From assembly GCA_949299545.1 (NCBI GenBank), contig CASGAM010000023.1:62001-126000 (forward strand): a stretch of 64,000 bases of DNA, written 5' to 3'. This DNA is from an uncultured Prevotellaceae bacterium (GTDB taxonomy: Bacteria; Bacteroidota; Bacteroidia; Bacteroidales; Bacteroidaceae). This document shows positions 1 to 9,174 of this stretch, piece after piece. How positions within the stretch are numbered: the first letter of the stretch is position 1; every line of letters starts with the position of its first letter. The translations under genes were made by a program, and so were the position numbers. The notes below the pieces were generated by a model. The model was not told the DNA's origin. It did no database searches and was given only the letters and a program-made list of their open reading frames with translations.

Positions 1-51
1 CCAACTCGCAAAAACAACAAGCGCTGTCAAAATATAAACCGGGACTTTCAT
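1..51 (-). CDS. Start of an exported protein (partial, runs off the window)
   Basis: The minus strand from 51 opens with ATG and reads MKVPVYILTALVVFASW before the window ends, so 17 codons are visible. A lysine followed by a hydrophobic run is the look of a signal peptide. An AGAAGA stretch lies just before the ATG. The gene lies downstream of the GH43 glycosidase on the same strand, about 195 bp away, and may share its transcript. Nothing can be said of its function. The 52-246 gap holds no other gene that I can see. Confidence 0.5.
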   Translation of the reverse strand, partial: MKVPVYILTALVVFASW

Positions 52-246
52 TTCTTCTGAAAATAGTGCAAACCGAATGTTAATCTGCTCTTCTGTCCCC
101 AGCTTGGCATCGGAACACAAGCACTCCTCTTCGCAAAGGTAATAAATTCATTGTTCCTTACAAGAGAAACGTTGAAAAAATGGCAATTTTTGTGAATAAT
201 CATTTTTTTCGCCCGGCCGGACATATTCTTCAGCCTCCAGATGTCC

Positions 247-2154
247 TTATTCTTCTACAAGAACACCTTTTGTAGTCGGCGGTATATTTTTAATACTGCC
301 GTCAGAATTGTAATACATAGGCTCGGCAATAATTGACCTGCTATAGCTGCCACCCTCAGGCAAACCACCATTATGCGAGAAGAATATCCACCGGTCTTTA
401 AAACGTACGATGGCCGGGTGAGTCGTATTAGAATTACCGGCAATCTCGCTGATAACTCCCATAGGACGATATGGACCACCGATACTGTCGGCCATGGCAT
501 AAGCTATCTTTTCAGGCCATTCTGAAGCATACGTCAAATAATACTTGCCATTGTATTTGTGAACCCACGGCGCTTCAGTAAACGGATGGCGCTCATCAAT
601 CTCTATGTGATGCACCGGGCCGTCGATTTCTATCATGTTATCTTTAAGTTTAGCATAATAGCAATGCCGGTTACCCCAAAAGAGGTAAGCCTGGCCATCG
701 TCATCAATGAACACAGACGGATCTATACACGCCCAACTATGGTCGGAAACATAACAGTCCTCATTCGTAAGCAACGGTTTGCCGATGGCATCTTTGTAAG
801 GGCCGGTGATTTTATCGGAAACAGCCACACCAATGCCGCACCAGTTTGTGCTGATGTACCAATAAAATTTACCATTACGTTCAATGGCCTGACCGGCATA
901 GGCTTGTTTACTCTCCGCCCAAGTGAAATCTTCGATACGTAACGGAGACGGATACTCAGTCCAATGCCGCATGTCTGTAGTGGAATATAGCAACCAATCT
1001 TTCATGACATAATTGCTTTGGTTGCCCTGATAGTCATGCCCGGCAAACAGCCATAATGTATCCCCCTTAACCAATACAGCCGGGTCAGCCGTATGTTTGT
1101 CACGTATAATGGGATTGCCGATATTTTCAAACTGGCGAGTCAACACATAGCCCCAACGTTGCTGCAAACGCTCCAGTTCCTCGGCCGTAACGGAACAAAC
1201 CGTACCATGACGGGGAAAGAAATTTTTCCTGAAAGACTGTGGTTTCTCTGAGAAATGGACTAAATCCTTGGATGTCTGGTACTCGTATCGCCCGCTGCTA
1301 TACAAATCGTACATTAACACAAACTCTTCGCAGTCATTGAGTTTGAAGACTCCACTACCCTCCACACCTGTATTTGTATCAGCGTAAGCATCAATATATT
1401 TAAAATCTTCTTTCCATTTTCCATGAAGCGACTTCGATGTAGCCTGCTGAATGCCGTTCTGAATTTCCTTTCCATTTTTATCTTTGGTGTTTCCTTTATA
1501 AAACAAATGGTACTTCCCGTTATGTTCTATAATATCATTATCAATACTCCCATATTTAGCATTAAACAACACTTTCGGCTCGCTTTCAAAGTCGGTGAAA
1601 TCCTTGTTAGCATAAGCATAATAGGTAATGAGGCTTTTACGACCGTCGCCGGTACGCTGTAACGTAAAGTAAATCATATACTTCCCGGCCTTCTTATCGT
1701 AAATGGTCTGCGGCGCCCATACCCAGTAAGCATCACCGAAATTTTCTGCATACTGCTTGGAAAGGTTTATTTTTGAATGCTGCCAATGTATAAGATCGTC
1801 TGAACGGAGAAGAACAATACCGGGATTCTCATTCCATCCATTCTTAGCCACTTTCATATCGGTTGCCACGATGTAAAAGCGTCCGTCTTCACCACGCAAG
1901 ATATGAGGATCTCGTATGCCACCGCTCTCGCTGATAGTGTCGCTGGCAATAATCGGACGGTTATTGTTAAGCGCATACCAGTTTTGAGCATCCTCGCTCA
2001 CGGCAAAGCGCAGATGTTCCTGAAGGTTACCGTCACCGCTGCCCTCAAAGTAAGCGAAAAGATAGCCTGTAAATTGTGGTTGAACCTTTTGTTTTGCAAA
2101 AAGTGTAGTGGAAAAAGCCAAAAAAAGAAACGGCAGATAAATTTTAAGTTTCAT
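247..2154 (-). CDS. Secreted two-module glycoside hydrolase family 43 protein
   Basis: The 635-residue product begins with a signal peptide (MKLKIYLPFLFLAFSTTLFA). It contains two five-bladed beta-propeller modules of GH43 character, about residues 27-330 and 345-620. Blade repeats such as RDPHILRGEDGRFYIVATD, YWVWAPQTIYD, TADPAVLVKGDTLWLF, ACIDPSVFIDDDGQAYLFWG and TEAPWVHKYNGKYYLTYA supply the usual acidic catalytic candidates (Asp in RDPH/ADPA, Glu in TEAPW). GH43 enzymes mostly release arabinose or xylose, and the substrate here cannot be read. Location is periplasmic or at the outer membrane. No SusCD pair is adjacent. The second module looks the more canonical. Confidence 0.85.
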   Translation of the reverse strand: MKLKIYLPFLFLAFSTTLFAKQKVQPQFTGYLFAYFEGSGDGNLQEHLRFAVSEDAQNWYALNNNRPIIASDTISESGGIRDPHILRGEDGRFYIVATDMKVAKNGWNENPGIVLLRSDDLIHWQHSKINLSKQYAENFGDAYWVWAPQTIYDKKAGKYMIYFTLQRTGDGRKSLITYYAYANKDFTDFESEPKVLFNAKYGSIDNDIIEHNGKYHLFYKGNTKDKNGKEIQNGIQQATSKSLHGKWKEDFKYIDAYADTNTGVEGSGVFKLNDCEEFVLMYDLYSSGRYEYQTSKDLVHFSEKPQSFRKNFFPRHGTVCSVTAEELERLQQRWGYVLTRQFENIGNPIIRDKHTADPAVLVKGDTLWLFAGHDYQGNQSNYVMKDWLLYSTTDMRHWTEYPSPLRIEDFTWAESKQAYAGQAIERNGKFYWYISTNWCGIGVAVSDKITGPYKDAIGKPLLTNEDCYVSDHSWACIDPSVFIDDDGQAYLFWGNRHCYYAKLKDNMIEIDGPVHHIEIDERHPFTEAPWVHKYNGKYYLTYASEWPEKIAYAMADSIGGPYRPMGVISEIAGNSNTTHPAIVRFKDRWIFFSHNGGLPEGGSYSRSIIAEPMYYNSDGSIKNIPPTTKGVLVEE

Positions 2155-2205
2155 GAATAGAATAGGTTTATCTTAAAAAAATAACAGAATCCAATAAAAC
2201 GCTAA

Positions 2206-2233
2206 GGCTTACCCGTCCAAAGACAGGTAAGCC
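2206..2233 (-). terminator. Hairpin ending the frr-floA-nitroreductase run
   Basis: GGCTTACC (2206-2213) pairs with GGTAAGCC (2226-2233), extended by GTC/GAC around a CAAA loop. On the minus strand it lies 10 nt past the nitroreductase stop and is followed by a moderately T-rich stretch. It separates that run from the GH43 gene. Confidence 0.6.
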
Positions 2234-2242
2234 AACCGCATT

Positions 2243-2767
2243 TTATTTTATAATCGTAATATAATCAGGTTTGCGCGGTTTCTCAGGCAATGGTTGCGCA
2301 TCGGCATATCCCAACGCCAGGGCACCGATACCGATAAGCGTATCAGGCAAATTCATCTCGCGCAGCAACGCTTTTCCTTCAGGCAGCTCAAACATTTCCT
2401 TTTCCCTGTGAATCCAACACGAAGCAAGGCCAACGGCATGGGCAGCCAACATCATGTTTTCCAATATGCAGCTACCATCGTGAATCGGGTAACGGGCATC
2501 TGCCGGAGCCAGCACTAAAACAATAGTAGGAGCGCCATAGTACGGATTTCCGTCTGTCCCCATGATACGCGCATTTAGCTTCACTAATTTGGCTTTAATC
2601 TGTTCATTTTGCACGGCAACTATAAAAGGGGCCTGCATGCCTCGCGAGGTAGGCGCATAAGTACCGGCTTCAAGCACTGCCTTGAGTTCTTCGTCAGTAA
2701 CCTGTTCAGTCCGGTATTGCCGTATGCTACGCCGCGTGCGTATGTTTTCAAGAATAGGATTTTCCAT
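2243..2767 (-). CDS. Nitroreductase family FMN-dependent oxidoreductase
   Basis: The 174-residue protein opens with the family signature RTRRSIRQYR and TYAPTSRGMQAPFIVAV, the FMN-phosphate and isoalloxazine-contacting segments. A GLASCWI segment near residue 115 and a C-terminal G-ALGYAD motif follow. The family uses NAD(P)H and FMN to reduce nitro groups, quinones or flavins, and the real substrate is not predictable. It lies 11 nt downstream of floA and probably ends that transcript. Length is typical for the short nitroreductases of anaerobes. Confidence 0.85.
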   Translation of the reverse strand: MENPILENIRTRRSIRQYRTEQVTDEELKAVLEAGTYAPTSRGMQAPFIVAVQNEQIKAKLVKLNARIMGTDGNPYYGAPTIVLVLAPADARYPIHDGSCILENMMLAAHAVGLASCWIHREKEMFELPEGKALLREMNLPDTLIGIGALALGYADAQPLPEKPRKPDYITIIK

Positions 2768-2778
2768 AAGGATAGGTT

Positions 2779-3774
2779 TTATTTCAAAATGTCTTTAATA
2801 TCATCTTTTCCTAACTTTGAAAAGTTATCGCGCATGGCAGTGTCACCTTTGAGATTTTCGAGTCTGTAGTAATCCATAAAACCCATGTGACCTTCTCTCA
2901 GAGCCTGTGCCAGTGCCTTTGGTACTTCGGCTTCGGCCTGGATAACCTCTGCACGCGCTTCCTGTGCCTTGGCCTTCATTTCCTGCTCTGCGGCAATGGC
3001 CATGGCGCGGCGCTCTTCCGCTTTAGCCTGGGCGATGTTTTTATCTGCGTTGGCTTGATCTATCTGCAAAGTCGCACCAATGTTCTTACCTACATCTATG
3101 TCAGCGATGTCAATGGAAAGTATTTCAAAAGCGGTTCCGGCATCAAGCCCTTTTTTGAGGACCAATTTGGAAATGGAATCGGGATTTTCCAATACCTGCT
3201 CATGGTTCTCGGCAGAACCAATGGACGAAACGATACCTTCACCAACACGCGCAAGAATAGTATCCTCGCCTGCGCCTCCTACCAACTGGTGGATGTTCGC
3301 ACGAACGGTCACGCGGGCTTTTGCGATGAGCTGAATACCGTTTTTGGCTACAGCCGCAACAGGAGGCGTATCTATTACCTTTGGGTTAACAGACGTCTGG
3401 ACAGCCTCGAACACATCCCGCCCTGCAAGGTCAATAGCCGTGGCCTTCTCAAACGGCAAATCGATATTCGCTTTTGAAGCAGACACCAATGCGTGTACGA
3501 CCCGCTGCACATGCCCGCCTGTCATGTAATGCGCTTCAAGGTTGTCACGTGTAATCGTTTTCAAACCCGCCTTATGTGCTTCTATCAGGCTTGGGACAAT
3601 AACATTGGGCGGAACATTACGCAGACGCATCAGAAATAACTGCACCAAAGAGATCTTTACGCCTGAAACTTTTGCTGACAGCCAAAGGAAAAAAGGAACA
3701 TAATGAAAGAAAATAATAAGCAGGATAAGGACACCTACCACAATAATTCCGGAATTGACAAAAACAGAATCCAT
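2779..3774 (-). CDS. floA: Flotillin-like membrane scaffold protein FloA
   Basis: 331 residues. The N-terminal hydrophobic hairpin (about 8-35) is followed by an SPFH-type domain ([27 protein letters not shown]). An Ala/Glu/Lys-rich coiled coil near 225-290 contains repeated [19 protein letters not shown]-type heptads. This matches the UPF0365/FloA family that organises membrane microdomains. The gene sits 36 nt after an NfeD-family gene, the standard flotillin partner, which supports the call. Confidence 0.92.
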   Translation of the reverse strand: MDSVFVNSGIIVVGVLILLIIFFHYVPFFLWLSAKVSGVKISLVQLFLMRLRNVPPNVIVPSLIEAHKAGLKTITRDNLEAHYMTGGHVQRVVHALVSASKANIDLPFEKATAIDLAGRDVFEAVQTSVNPKVIDTPPVAAVAKNGIQLIAKARVTVRANIHQLVGGAGEDTILARVGEGIVSSIGSAENHEQVLENPDSISKLVLKKGLDAGTAFEILSIDIADIDVGKNIGATLQIDQANADKNIAQAKAEERRAMAIAAEQEMKAKAQEARAEVIQAEAEVPKALAQALREGHMGFMDYYRLENLKGDTAMRDNFSKLGKDDIKDILK

Positions 3775-3810
3775 GATAAAAATATAATTTAAGGGTTAAT
3801 TAATGAGGGT

Positions 3811-4275
3811 TCATCTTTTCTTGACAGTAATCAGCACTTCCTCTACACGTACGACAATGATTGGGGTTCCCTCGTCGAGGAAGCCGTCCGCAGATTTGAC
3901 CTCAACGATTTTTCCATTGATTTCCGCATTGCCAATCAATGCCAGTCTGGTAATGGCAACTCCTTCATCACCCGGCCTGATGGAAAGCTGCTCTTCTCTC
4001 GCAGCCGTTGAATCTATACTTTTGTGAAGCGAATATTTGTCAAGGGTTCGTGAATGCATTATCCAATAAAACAGGAATCCGCACAATATTAATGAGATAC
4101 CCACAACGGTTAATCCTATGGCCGCCCCGTATGCACTGAATGTCAAAACATTGGCAACAACAAGGCAACATATTGCCCCTATACCGGCAACGCTGATTCC
4201 TGGTATAAAGAATATTTCAATAACTGCCAAAATAAAACAGAAAGCAAACAGGAAGACAATGATTAATATGTCCAT
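3811..4275 (-). CDS. NfeD-family membrane protein
   Basis: 154 residues. Three hydrophobic segments fill the N-terminal half (about 2-25, 28-48, 50-72). A soluble C-terminal beta-rich domain (about 95-152; GDEGVAITRLALIGNAEINGK) has the OB fold typical of short NfeD proteins. Family members partner with flotillin-like proteins, here encoded directly downstream. No protease domain is present, so this is the short NfeD form. It follows rsgA by 17 nt. Confidence 0.85.
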   Translation of the reverse strand: MDILIIVFLFAFCFILAVIEIFFIPGISVAGIGAICCLVVANVLTFSAYGAAIGLTVVGISLILCGFLFYWIMHSRTLDKYSLHKSIDSTAAREEQLSIRPGDEGVAITRLALIGNAEINGKIVEVKSADGFLDEGTPIIVVRVEEVLITVKKR

Positions 4276-4292
4276 AACTATTGTTTTTAAAG

Positions 4293-5225
4293 TCAGTATG
4301 CTTGTCGATACTTTTCTTCGTCCTTATCGGCCAGCATGCTGAGATATGAATTATAACGGCTTTCGCTTATCCGATGCTCCTCGACAGCATGGCGCACCGC
4401 ACATCCGGGTTCATGAGTATGGGTACAATTACCATACTTGCAATGTGCCGATTCTTCGAATATTTCCCTGAAGTAGTGGTCTACTTCCTCTTTCTCCATG
4501 TCAAAAGTACCAAATCCCTTGATGCCCGGCGTGTCAATAATATAACCGCCATGAGGCAACTCAAACATTTCGCTGAAAGTAGTGGTGTGCATACCGGTGT
4601 CATGAGCCGCAGAGATTTCTGCTGTTTTTACATTCAGGTCCGGAATCAGTGCATTCAACAAAGTGGACTTTCCAACCCCGGAATTTCCCGAAAAAAGAGT
4701 CGTCTTGCCTCTTATGAGCTGCTCCAGCTCTACTATTCCTTCCTGCTTTACAGCAGATGTCTTGAGACACTCATAACCGATGCTTGAATAAAGATAAATC
4801 ATCCCGTCCATATACCGCGTTTCGTGTTCGTCAAAACAATCCGTCTTGTTGAACAACAAAATTACCGGTATCCGGTAAGCCTCGGCAGAAGCCAAAAAAC
4901 GGTCTACGAAGGTCGTGGAGGTTTCCGGATGGCTGACGGTAATAACCAATACGGCCTGATCAATGTTGGCGGCTATGATGTGACTTTGCTTTGAAAGGTT
5001 GGAGGCCTTGCGTATGATATAGTTCTTACGGTCCTCTATTTCTGTAATGAAAGCCGTCCCCTCAGCGTTTTTAGCGATCTTCACATAATCGCCTACAGCA
5101 ACCGGATTGGTACTTCGGATGCCTTTCAGCCTGAAATTACCTTTGATTTTTGAATCAACAAACTGGCCGTCGTCTGTTTTGACGACGTACCAGCTTCCGG
5201 TATTCTTAACGACCAGCCCTCTCAT
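4293..5225 (-). CDS. rsgA: Ribosome small-subunit-dependent GTPase RsgA
   Basis: 310 residues with an N-terminal OB fold and a circularly permuted GTPase order: G4 (NKTD near 127), then G1 (GNSGVGKST near 180), then G3 (DTPG near 232). A C-terminal zinc knuckle ([14 protein letters not shown]) completes the family pattern. RsgA matures the 30S subunit. Its start overlaps the last base of frr, so the two are translationally adjacent. Confidence 0.96.
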   Translation of the reverse strand: MRGLVVKNTGSWYVVKTDDGQFVDSKIKGNFRLKGIRSTNPVAVGDYVKIAKNAEGTAFITEIEDRKNYIIRKASNLSKQSHIIAANIDQAVLVITVSHPETSTTFVDRFLASAEAYRIPVILLFNKTDCFDEHETRYMDGMIYLYSSIGYECLKTSAVKQEGIVELEQLIRGKTTLFSGNSGVGKSTLLNALIPDLNVKTAEISAAHDTGMHTTTFSEMFELPHGGYIIDTPGIKGFGTFDMEKEEVDHYFREIFEESAHCKYGNCTHTHEPGCAVRHAVEEHRISESRYNSYLSMLADKDEEKYRQAY

Positions 5226-5785
5226 TAAACGGTCATGATTTCTTTGTCTTTTGCGGCAAAGAGGTCTTCTATCTGTTTGATATATTTGTCATGCACCTTT
5301 TGCAGTTTGGCTTCTGAGTTTTTCTGCTCATCCTCGGCCATTCCGTCCTTTACAGCCTTCTTCAAAGCGTCAATAGCATCGCGGCGGGCATTTCTCACGC
5401 TGACTTTCGCCGTCTCGCATTCAGCCTTACATTGTTTCGCCAACTGTTTTCTGCGCTCTTCGGTCAACGGTGGGATGCCAATGCGGATAATCTCACCATT
5501 GTTTTCAGGCATAATGCCAAGATCCGAGTCAATGATAGCTTTTTCGATAGCCTTGAACATGTTTTTATCCCACGGTTTGATGGCGATGCTTCTGGCATCG
5601 GGAGTATTGACTGCCGCCACGTTGTTAATCGGCACCATCGTACCGTATGAATCAACACGGATTCCGTCAAGCAGCCGTATATCTGCCTTTCCTGCCCTGA
5701 TATGTGCCAACGCGTCGTCTAAATGCATAATGGCCATGTCCATTTTTTCCTGTGCTTCGTCAAGTATTGTTTTTGAGTCTGCCAT
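5225..5785 (-). CDS. frr: Ribosome recycling factor
   Basis: 186 residues, the normal length. It carries the expected helical-bundle and beta-alpha-beta segments, for example [40 protein letters not shown] and [18 protein letters not shown]. With EF-G it splits post-termination ribosomes. It is first in a run frr-rsgA-nfeD-floA-nitroreductase, with overlaps or gaps below 40 nt, and lies 149 bp after pyrH, the common bacterial neighbour. Confidence 0.97.
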   Translation of the reverse strand: MADSKTILDEAQEKMDMAIMHLDDALAHIRAGKADIRLLDGIRVDSYGTMVPINNVAAVNTPDARSIAIKPWDKNMFKAIEKAIIDSDLGIMPENNGEIIRIGIPPLTEERRKQLAKQCKAECETAKVSVRNARRDAIDALKKAVKDGMAEDEQKNSEAKLQKVHDKYIKQIEDLFAAKDKEIMTV

Positions 5786-5828
5786 AAATAATCCTTTTTA
5801 GGTTTTTATAATGTTGATTTGTCTTACA

Positions 5829-5860
5829 CAAAAGTATGCTATTTTTTGTTTTCGTGCAAT
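5829..5860 (-). promoter_or_regulatory. Putative promoter of frr
   Basis: Minus strand: TACTTTTG (5836 to 5829) fits the Bacteroides -7 element TAnnTTTG. ATTG (5860 to 5857), 20 nt upstream, is a one-mismatch -33 element. The predicted start lies about 35-40 nt before the frr ATG. Confidence 0.5.
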
Positions 5861-5934
5861 AATTCTACCGTTTGTCTTGTCCCTGAAAGCGAGTTTTATT
5901 GGTTCTTTACATAAAAATGCTCCAAAGGGAAAGC

Positions 5935-6645
5935 TCAGTTGTGTACAAGCGTGCCAATCTGCTCACCTTCCATCACCTTTTTCAGATTGCCGTAAACATC
6001 CATGTTGAAGACATAGATGGGAAGATGGTTCTCCTTGCACATGGTAGTTGCCGTCAGGTCCATCACCTTCAATCCTTTGTTGTAAATCTCGTCATAAGTG
6101 ATTTCCGTAAACTTTGTGGCCGTGGGATCTTTCTCTGGATCAGCCGTATAAACACCGTCCACACGGGTCCCTTTCAGCATGACATCGGCTTCTATTTCTA
6201 TGCCACGAAGGGAAGAACCGGTGTCCGTCGTAAAATAAGGATTGCCGGTACCGGCGCTCATGATGACGACTTCGCCATTTTCCATACACTCTATGGCTTT
6301 CCATTTGCTGTACAATTCGCCTATAGGTTCCATGCGGATGGCCGTCAGCACGCGGCTCTTCACGCCGATGGCGCCCAAGGCACTGCTCAAACCCAAAGAA
6401 TTGATAACGGTGGCACACATGCCCATCTGGTCACCTTTGACACGGTCGAACCCCTTGCCGGCACCGCTCAAGCCGCGGAAAATATTGCCACCGCCAATGA
6501 CAATACCTATTTGCACACCCATCGCGTGTACTTCCTTGATTTGCTCGGCATACTCTGCCAAACGTTTTTCGTCAATACCGTAACGTTGCTCGCCCATGAG
6601 GCTTTCGCCACTCAGCTTCAGAAGTATTCTTTTAAATTTTGCCAT
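5935..6645 (-). CDS. pyrH: UMP kinase
   Basis: 236 residues from the ATG at 6645 (MAKFKRILLKLSGESL), the conserved start of the family. The open frame runs 94 codons further upstream, but that part only shadows birA. Motifs are GGGNIFRG (phosphate binding), SAGTGNPYFTTD and VDGVYTADPEKDP. It makes UDP from UMP and ATP in pyrimidine synthesis and is normally a hexamer regulated by UTP/GTP. It follows birA by 16 nt. Confidence 0.96.
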   Translation of the reverse strand: MAKFKRILLKLSGESLMGEQRYGIDEKRLAEYAEQIKEVHAMGVQIGIVIGGGNIFRGLSGAGKGFDRVKGDQMGMCATVINSLGLSSALGAIGVKSRVLTAIRMEPIGELYSKWKAIECMENGEVVIMSAGTGNPYFTTDTGSSLRGIEIEADVMLKGTRVDGVYTADPEKDPTATKFTEITYDEIYNKGLKVMDLTATTMCKENHLPIYVFNMDVYGNLKKVMEGEQIGTLVHN

Positions 6646-6661
6646 GATAATGATGTTTTTA

Positions 6662-7462
6662 TTATAATAAGAATTGATGTTGGTCGGTAGTGGGAATAAC
6701 ACACCGCACCTCCTTGAAAGCATATTTGCGGATGACGCCTCCGGTGTCTTCAAGCAGCAAATGGCCGGTAGGTTCAATGCGCGAAACGCGTGCCATGAAG
6801 GAACCGGCGGCATCCTCATAGGGATAAAAGCCATGACCGCGGTACAAGGCTTTTTCATAGGCCGAGGCAATCGCATCCGTTTGGGACTGCCTGAGCAACC
6901 CATAGTAGAATTTAAAACGTTCCACAACCCGCGCCAAAATGAAAACGCGCTCTGTTTCTTTCCCTATTATATGGAAAAGGGACACGGGATTGGGAGCATC
7001 ACTCACGAACTTTTTTTGGTTTATGTTCAATCCGATGCCGATAACGCTCGACTCCAGATGTTTCCCGCAAACCGTATTTTCAATCAACATGCCCCCTATC
7101 TTTTTATCCCCCCAGTAAATGTCGTTAGGCCATTTAACCGTAAACCCGTCCGCATAGTCTTCCAACGCTTCTTTTGCCGCCAACGCGGAAATTTGCGATA
7201 TAACGAATTGCCTGTTGGCAAATAGGAAATCCGGAAATATCTTAATACCGAACAAAAGGTTCCGGCCGCATTCAGCTTCCCATTTGTTGTTAGCCTGACC
7301 GCGCCCTGCCGTCTGATAGTCAACGCTGACCAGCGTCATATCTTTGGGCGCAAATGGTTTATACCCTTTGAGGAAATTATTCGTGGAGTCTGTCGTCTGC
7401 AACTGAATCCATTCAAACCAAGGCGAGTCGTCTAAAACGTGTAGTGCATTCATCTCATTCAA
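6662..7462 (-). CDS. birA: Biotin--[acetyl-CoA-carboxylase] ligase
   Basis: 266 residues. The class-II biotin ligase core shows the ATP/biotin loop AGRGQANNKW, the KWPNDIYW segment and KIGGMLIE with the catalytic-region lysine. There is no N-terminal helix-turn-helix, so it is the short enzyme without repressor function. It attaches biotin to carboxylase carrier proteins. It sits between yraN (12 nt) and pyrH (16 nt) in one transcript. Confidence 0.93.
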   Translation of the reverse strand: MNEMNALHVLDDSPWFEWIQLQTTDSTNNFLKGYKPFAPKDMTLVSVDYQTAGRGQANNKWEAECGRNLLFGIKIFPDFLFANRQFVISQISALAAKEALEDYADGFTVKWPNDIYWGDKKIGGMLIENTVCGKHLESSVIGIGLNINQKKFVSDAPNPVSLFHIIGKETERVFILARVVERFKFYYGLLRQSQTDAIASAYEKALYRGHGFYPYEDAAGSFMARVSRIEPTGHLLLEDTGGVIRKYAFKEVRCVIPTTDQHQFLL

Positions 7463-7474
7463 AATTGGTACGGG

Positions 7475-7840
7475 TCAGAACATCGAAGGCAAGAACGCGT
7501 CTTCAATGTGTTCGATGCGTTCAGAGCAACCGTCCATAATGACTGTAACGATGTCGAAACGGACAGGATTGTCAATGGCATACTTCTGGATAAAGGCATT
7601 GGCGGAACTGATGAGACGCCTGATTTTTCTGGCATCCACAGCCTCCGACGGCAGGCCGTACATATCGTTCCTTCTGGTCTTCACCTCGACGAAAACCAGC
7701 AGGTTGCCCTTCTTTGCCACAATATCAATCTCTTTGTGTCCAAAACGCCAGTTACGATGGGTGACGTCATACCCCTTCTGCCGGAGGTAAAGTTCAGCCG
7801 CACGTTCGCCGCTTTGCCCCAAATCGTTGTGAACAGCCAT
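7475..7840 (-). CDS. yraN: YraN family (UPF0102) putative endonuclease-like protein
   Basis: 121 residues from the ATG at 7840 (MAVHNDLGQSGERAAELYL). A longer in-frame extension upstream runs antisense through tadA and is rejected. The family signature is intact: GERAAELYLRQKGY, HRNWR, HKEIDIVAKKGN and LVFVEVKTR, the D/E...ExK core of Holliday-resolvase-like nucleases. Biochemical role is unproven in the family. A -7-like TAAATTTG (7874 to 7867) lies upstream. Confidence 0.9.
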   Translation of the reverse strand: MAVHNDLGQSGERAAELYLRQKGYDVTHRNWRFGHKEIDIVAKKGNLLVFVEVKTRRNDMYGLPSEAVDARKIRRLISSANAFIQKYAIDNPVRFDIVTVIMDGCSERIEHIEDAFLPSMF

Positions 7841-7883
7841 TCTCTTGCTTTTGATAGTCCTTTCTGCAAATTTACTGAAAATT

Positions 7884-7915
7884 ATTGGTGATTCTTTACA
7901 GAAATAATATTTTTG
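7884..7915 (+). promoter_or_regulatory. Putative tadA promoter
   Basis: TATTTTTG (7908-7915) matches TAnnTTTG, with ATTG (7884-7887) 20 nt upstream as a near -33 element. The predicted transcript start is about 15 nt before the chosen tadA ATG. The region is shared with the divergent yraN-birA-pyrH transcript. Confidence 0.55.
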
Positions 7916-7936
7916 TAGTTGCTCAAAGAAGAAAAG

Positions 7937-8371
7937 ATGGCAGACGATAACTTTTACATGAAAAAAGCGCTTGAAGAAGCGCGCCTGGCTTTTGCCAAAG
8001 ACGAGATTCCCGTGGGAGCGGTAGTGGTGTGTGCGGACAAAATCATCGCCCGGTCGCACAACCTGACGGAAACCCTGACAGACGTTACCGCCCATGCGGA
8101 AATGCAAGCCATTACGGCGGCCGCCAATGCGTTGGGAGGGAAATACCTGAACGACTGCACCCTGTATGTCACAGTCGAGCCCTGCGTCATGTGCGCCGGC
8201 GCCATCGGCTGGTCGCAGTTGAAACGCCTGGTTTACGGTGCGCCTGACGAGAAGCGGGGATATAAACATTTTGCGCCCCAGGCCCTTCATCCGCGTACGG
8301 AAGTGACAGAAGGCATAATGGCAGAGGAATCGGCCGAATTAATGAAAGAATTTTTCAAAAGGAAGAGATAA
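7937..8371 (+). CDS. tadA: tRNA-specific adenosine deaminase (A34 to inosine)
   Basis: 144 residues from ATG 7937, preceded by AGAAGAAAAG. A TTG start six codons upstream would fall at or before the predicted transcript start. Zinc and catalytic motifs of the cytidine/adenosine deaminase fold are intact: HAEM (proton-shuttle Glu) near 50 and PCVMCAGA near 80. It makes the wobble inosine in tRNA-Arg(ACG). Standalone gene, convergent with the DUF4834-pssA-psd operon. Confidence 0.94.
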   Translation: MADDNFYMKKALEEARLAFAKDEIPVGAVVVCADKIIARSHNLTETLTDVTAHAEMQAITAAANALGGKYLNDCTLYVTVEPCVMCAGAIGWSQLKRLVYGAPDEKRGYKHFAPQALHPRTEVTEGIMAEESAELMKEFFKRKR

Positions 8372-8869
8372 GTCCTTTGGCTGGACGATGACGGTGACTC
8401 CGCCCTTTTTACACATGGTTACGGGAAGAAAGCCGGACGGCCTTCACTACCTATACTGAACATCAGTAATCGGCTTATTATAAATAAGATACATCTTATT
8501 TCCAGCCCTTCGCCATATCCTTCAATGCTTATAAAAAACATAGCTGCCGCAGCGACCGCTCGCAGCAAAAATTACAAAGCCAGAAAATAAAATTGCAAGC
8601 GCATGCAAATTTGCTTGCGTGCGCTTGCAATTTTAACGCCGCCGCACCGGAGCGGCAACGCGGACATATCTCCCTGGCATCAGTCACGGAAATGTAAAAC
8701 AAAAGTCAAACTTCCGTTATCCTTTCACCATAGAATGTAAGGGGTATGATGAAGGGCGAACACTCCCGATTCTTGTTATATTACCTCCTAAAAACGCCTT
8801 GTTCCCTTACTGCACGCTTCATCTCATTACCGCAAGACGCATTTTAAATAGGAAACACGATAAAAACAG
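8372..8869. other. 498-bp gap between convergent genes, no gene seen
   Basis: No convincing coding frame. Besides the long hairpin listed separately, it holds a tight palindrome, AAATAAGAT (8482-8490) against ATCTTATTT (8493-8501). Confidence 0.6.
8588..8635. terminator. Perfect 16-bp inverted repeat, likely bidirectional terminator
   Basis: TAAAATTGCAAGCGCA (8588-8603) is the exact reverse complement of 8620-8635. The loop contains a second small palindrome, GCAAATTTGC. Both arms end in A/T tracts, so the RNA from either strand has a GC-rich stem ending in a T-rich stretch. It lies between the convergent tadA and DUF4834-like genes. Confidence 0.6.
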
Positions 8870-9115
8870 TTATTTGATTTCTTCAAAATCGACATACTCA
8901 CCCTCATCATCAGAAAAAACCTTTTGACGGGATGCTTTTTTTTGTTGTTGTGTGGCACCGCTCCGTGCGTTTTCTGACGAAGGCTTTTGCTTACCCTTCG
9001 TCTTGATTGCATGAAACCAACTTTTCCCTATCCCTACTATTGCAAGGAATACAATACCGACAAAACTGAACAGTACTAATATAAAACCGAAAAGACACCC
9101 TAACGGACCACCCAT
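8870..9115 (-). CDS. Small membrane protein, DUF4834-like
   Basis: 81 residues. The glycine- and hydrophobic-rich N-terminus (MGGPLGCLFGFILVLFSFVGIVFLAIVGIG) is one membrane segment, followed by a lysine- and serine-rich cytoplasmic tail ending in acidic residues. This is the layout of the DUF4834 proteins found next to phospholipid synthesis genes in Bacteroidetes. The assignment is from memory of the family. Function unknown. It is last in the psd-pssA run, 59 nt after pssA. Confidence 0.7.
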   Translation of the reverse strand: MGGPLGCLFGFILVLFSFVGIVFLAIVGIGKSWFHAIKTKGKQKPSSENARSGATQQQKKASRQKVFSDDEGEYVDFEEIK

Positions 9116-9174
9116 AAATCATAAAGTTTTATTTGCATCTGTCTGACCTGTTACAAAAAACGTGCCAAACCCGG

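Noticed and set aside
6646-6927. 94-codon in-frame extension of pyrH
   Set aside because: It lies inside birA in another frame and UMP kinases start at MAKFKRILLKLSGES.
7841-8290. 150-codon in-frame extension of yraN
   Set aside because: It runs antisense to tadA, which has full catalytic motifs, and YraN proteins begin near the chosen ATG.
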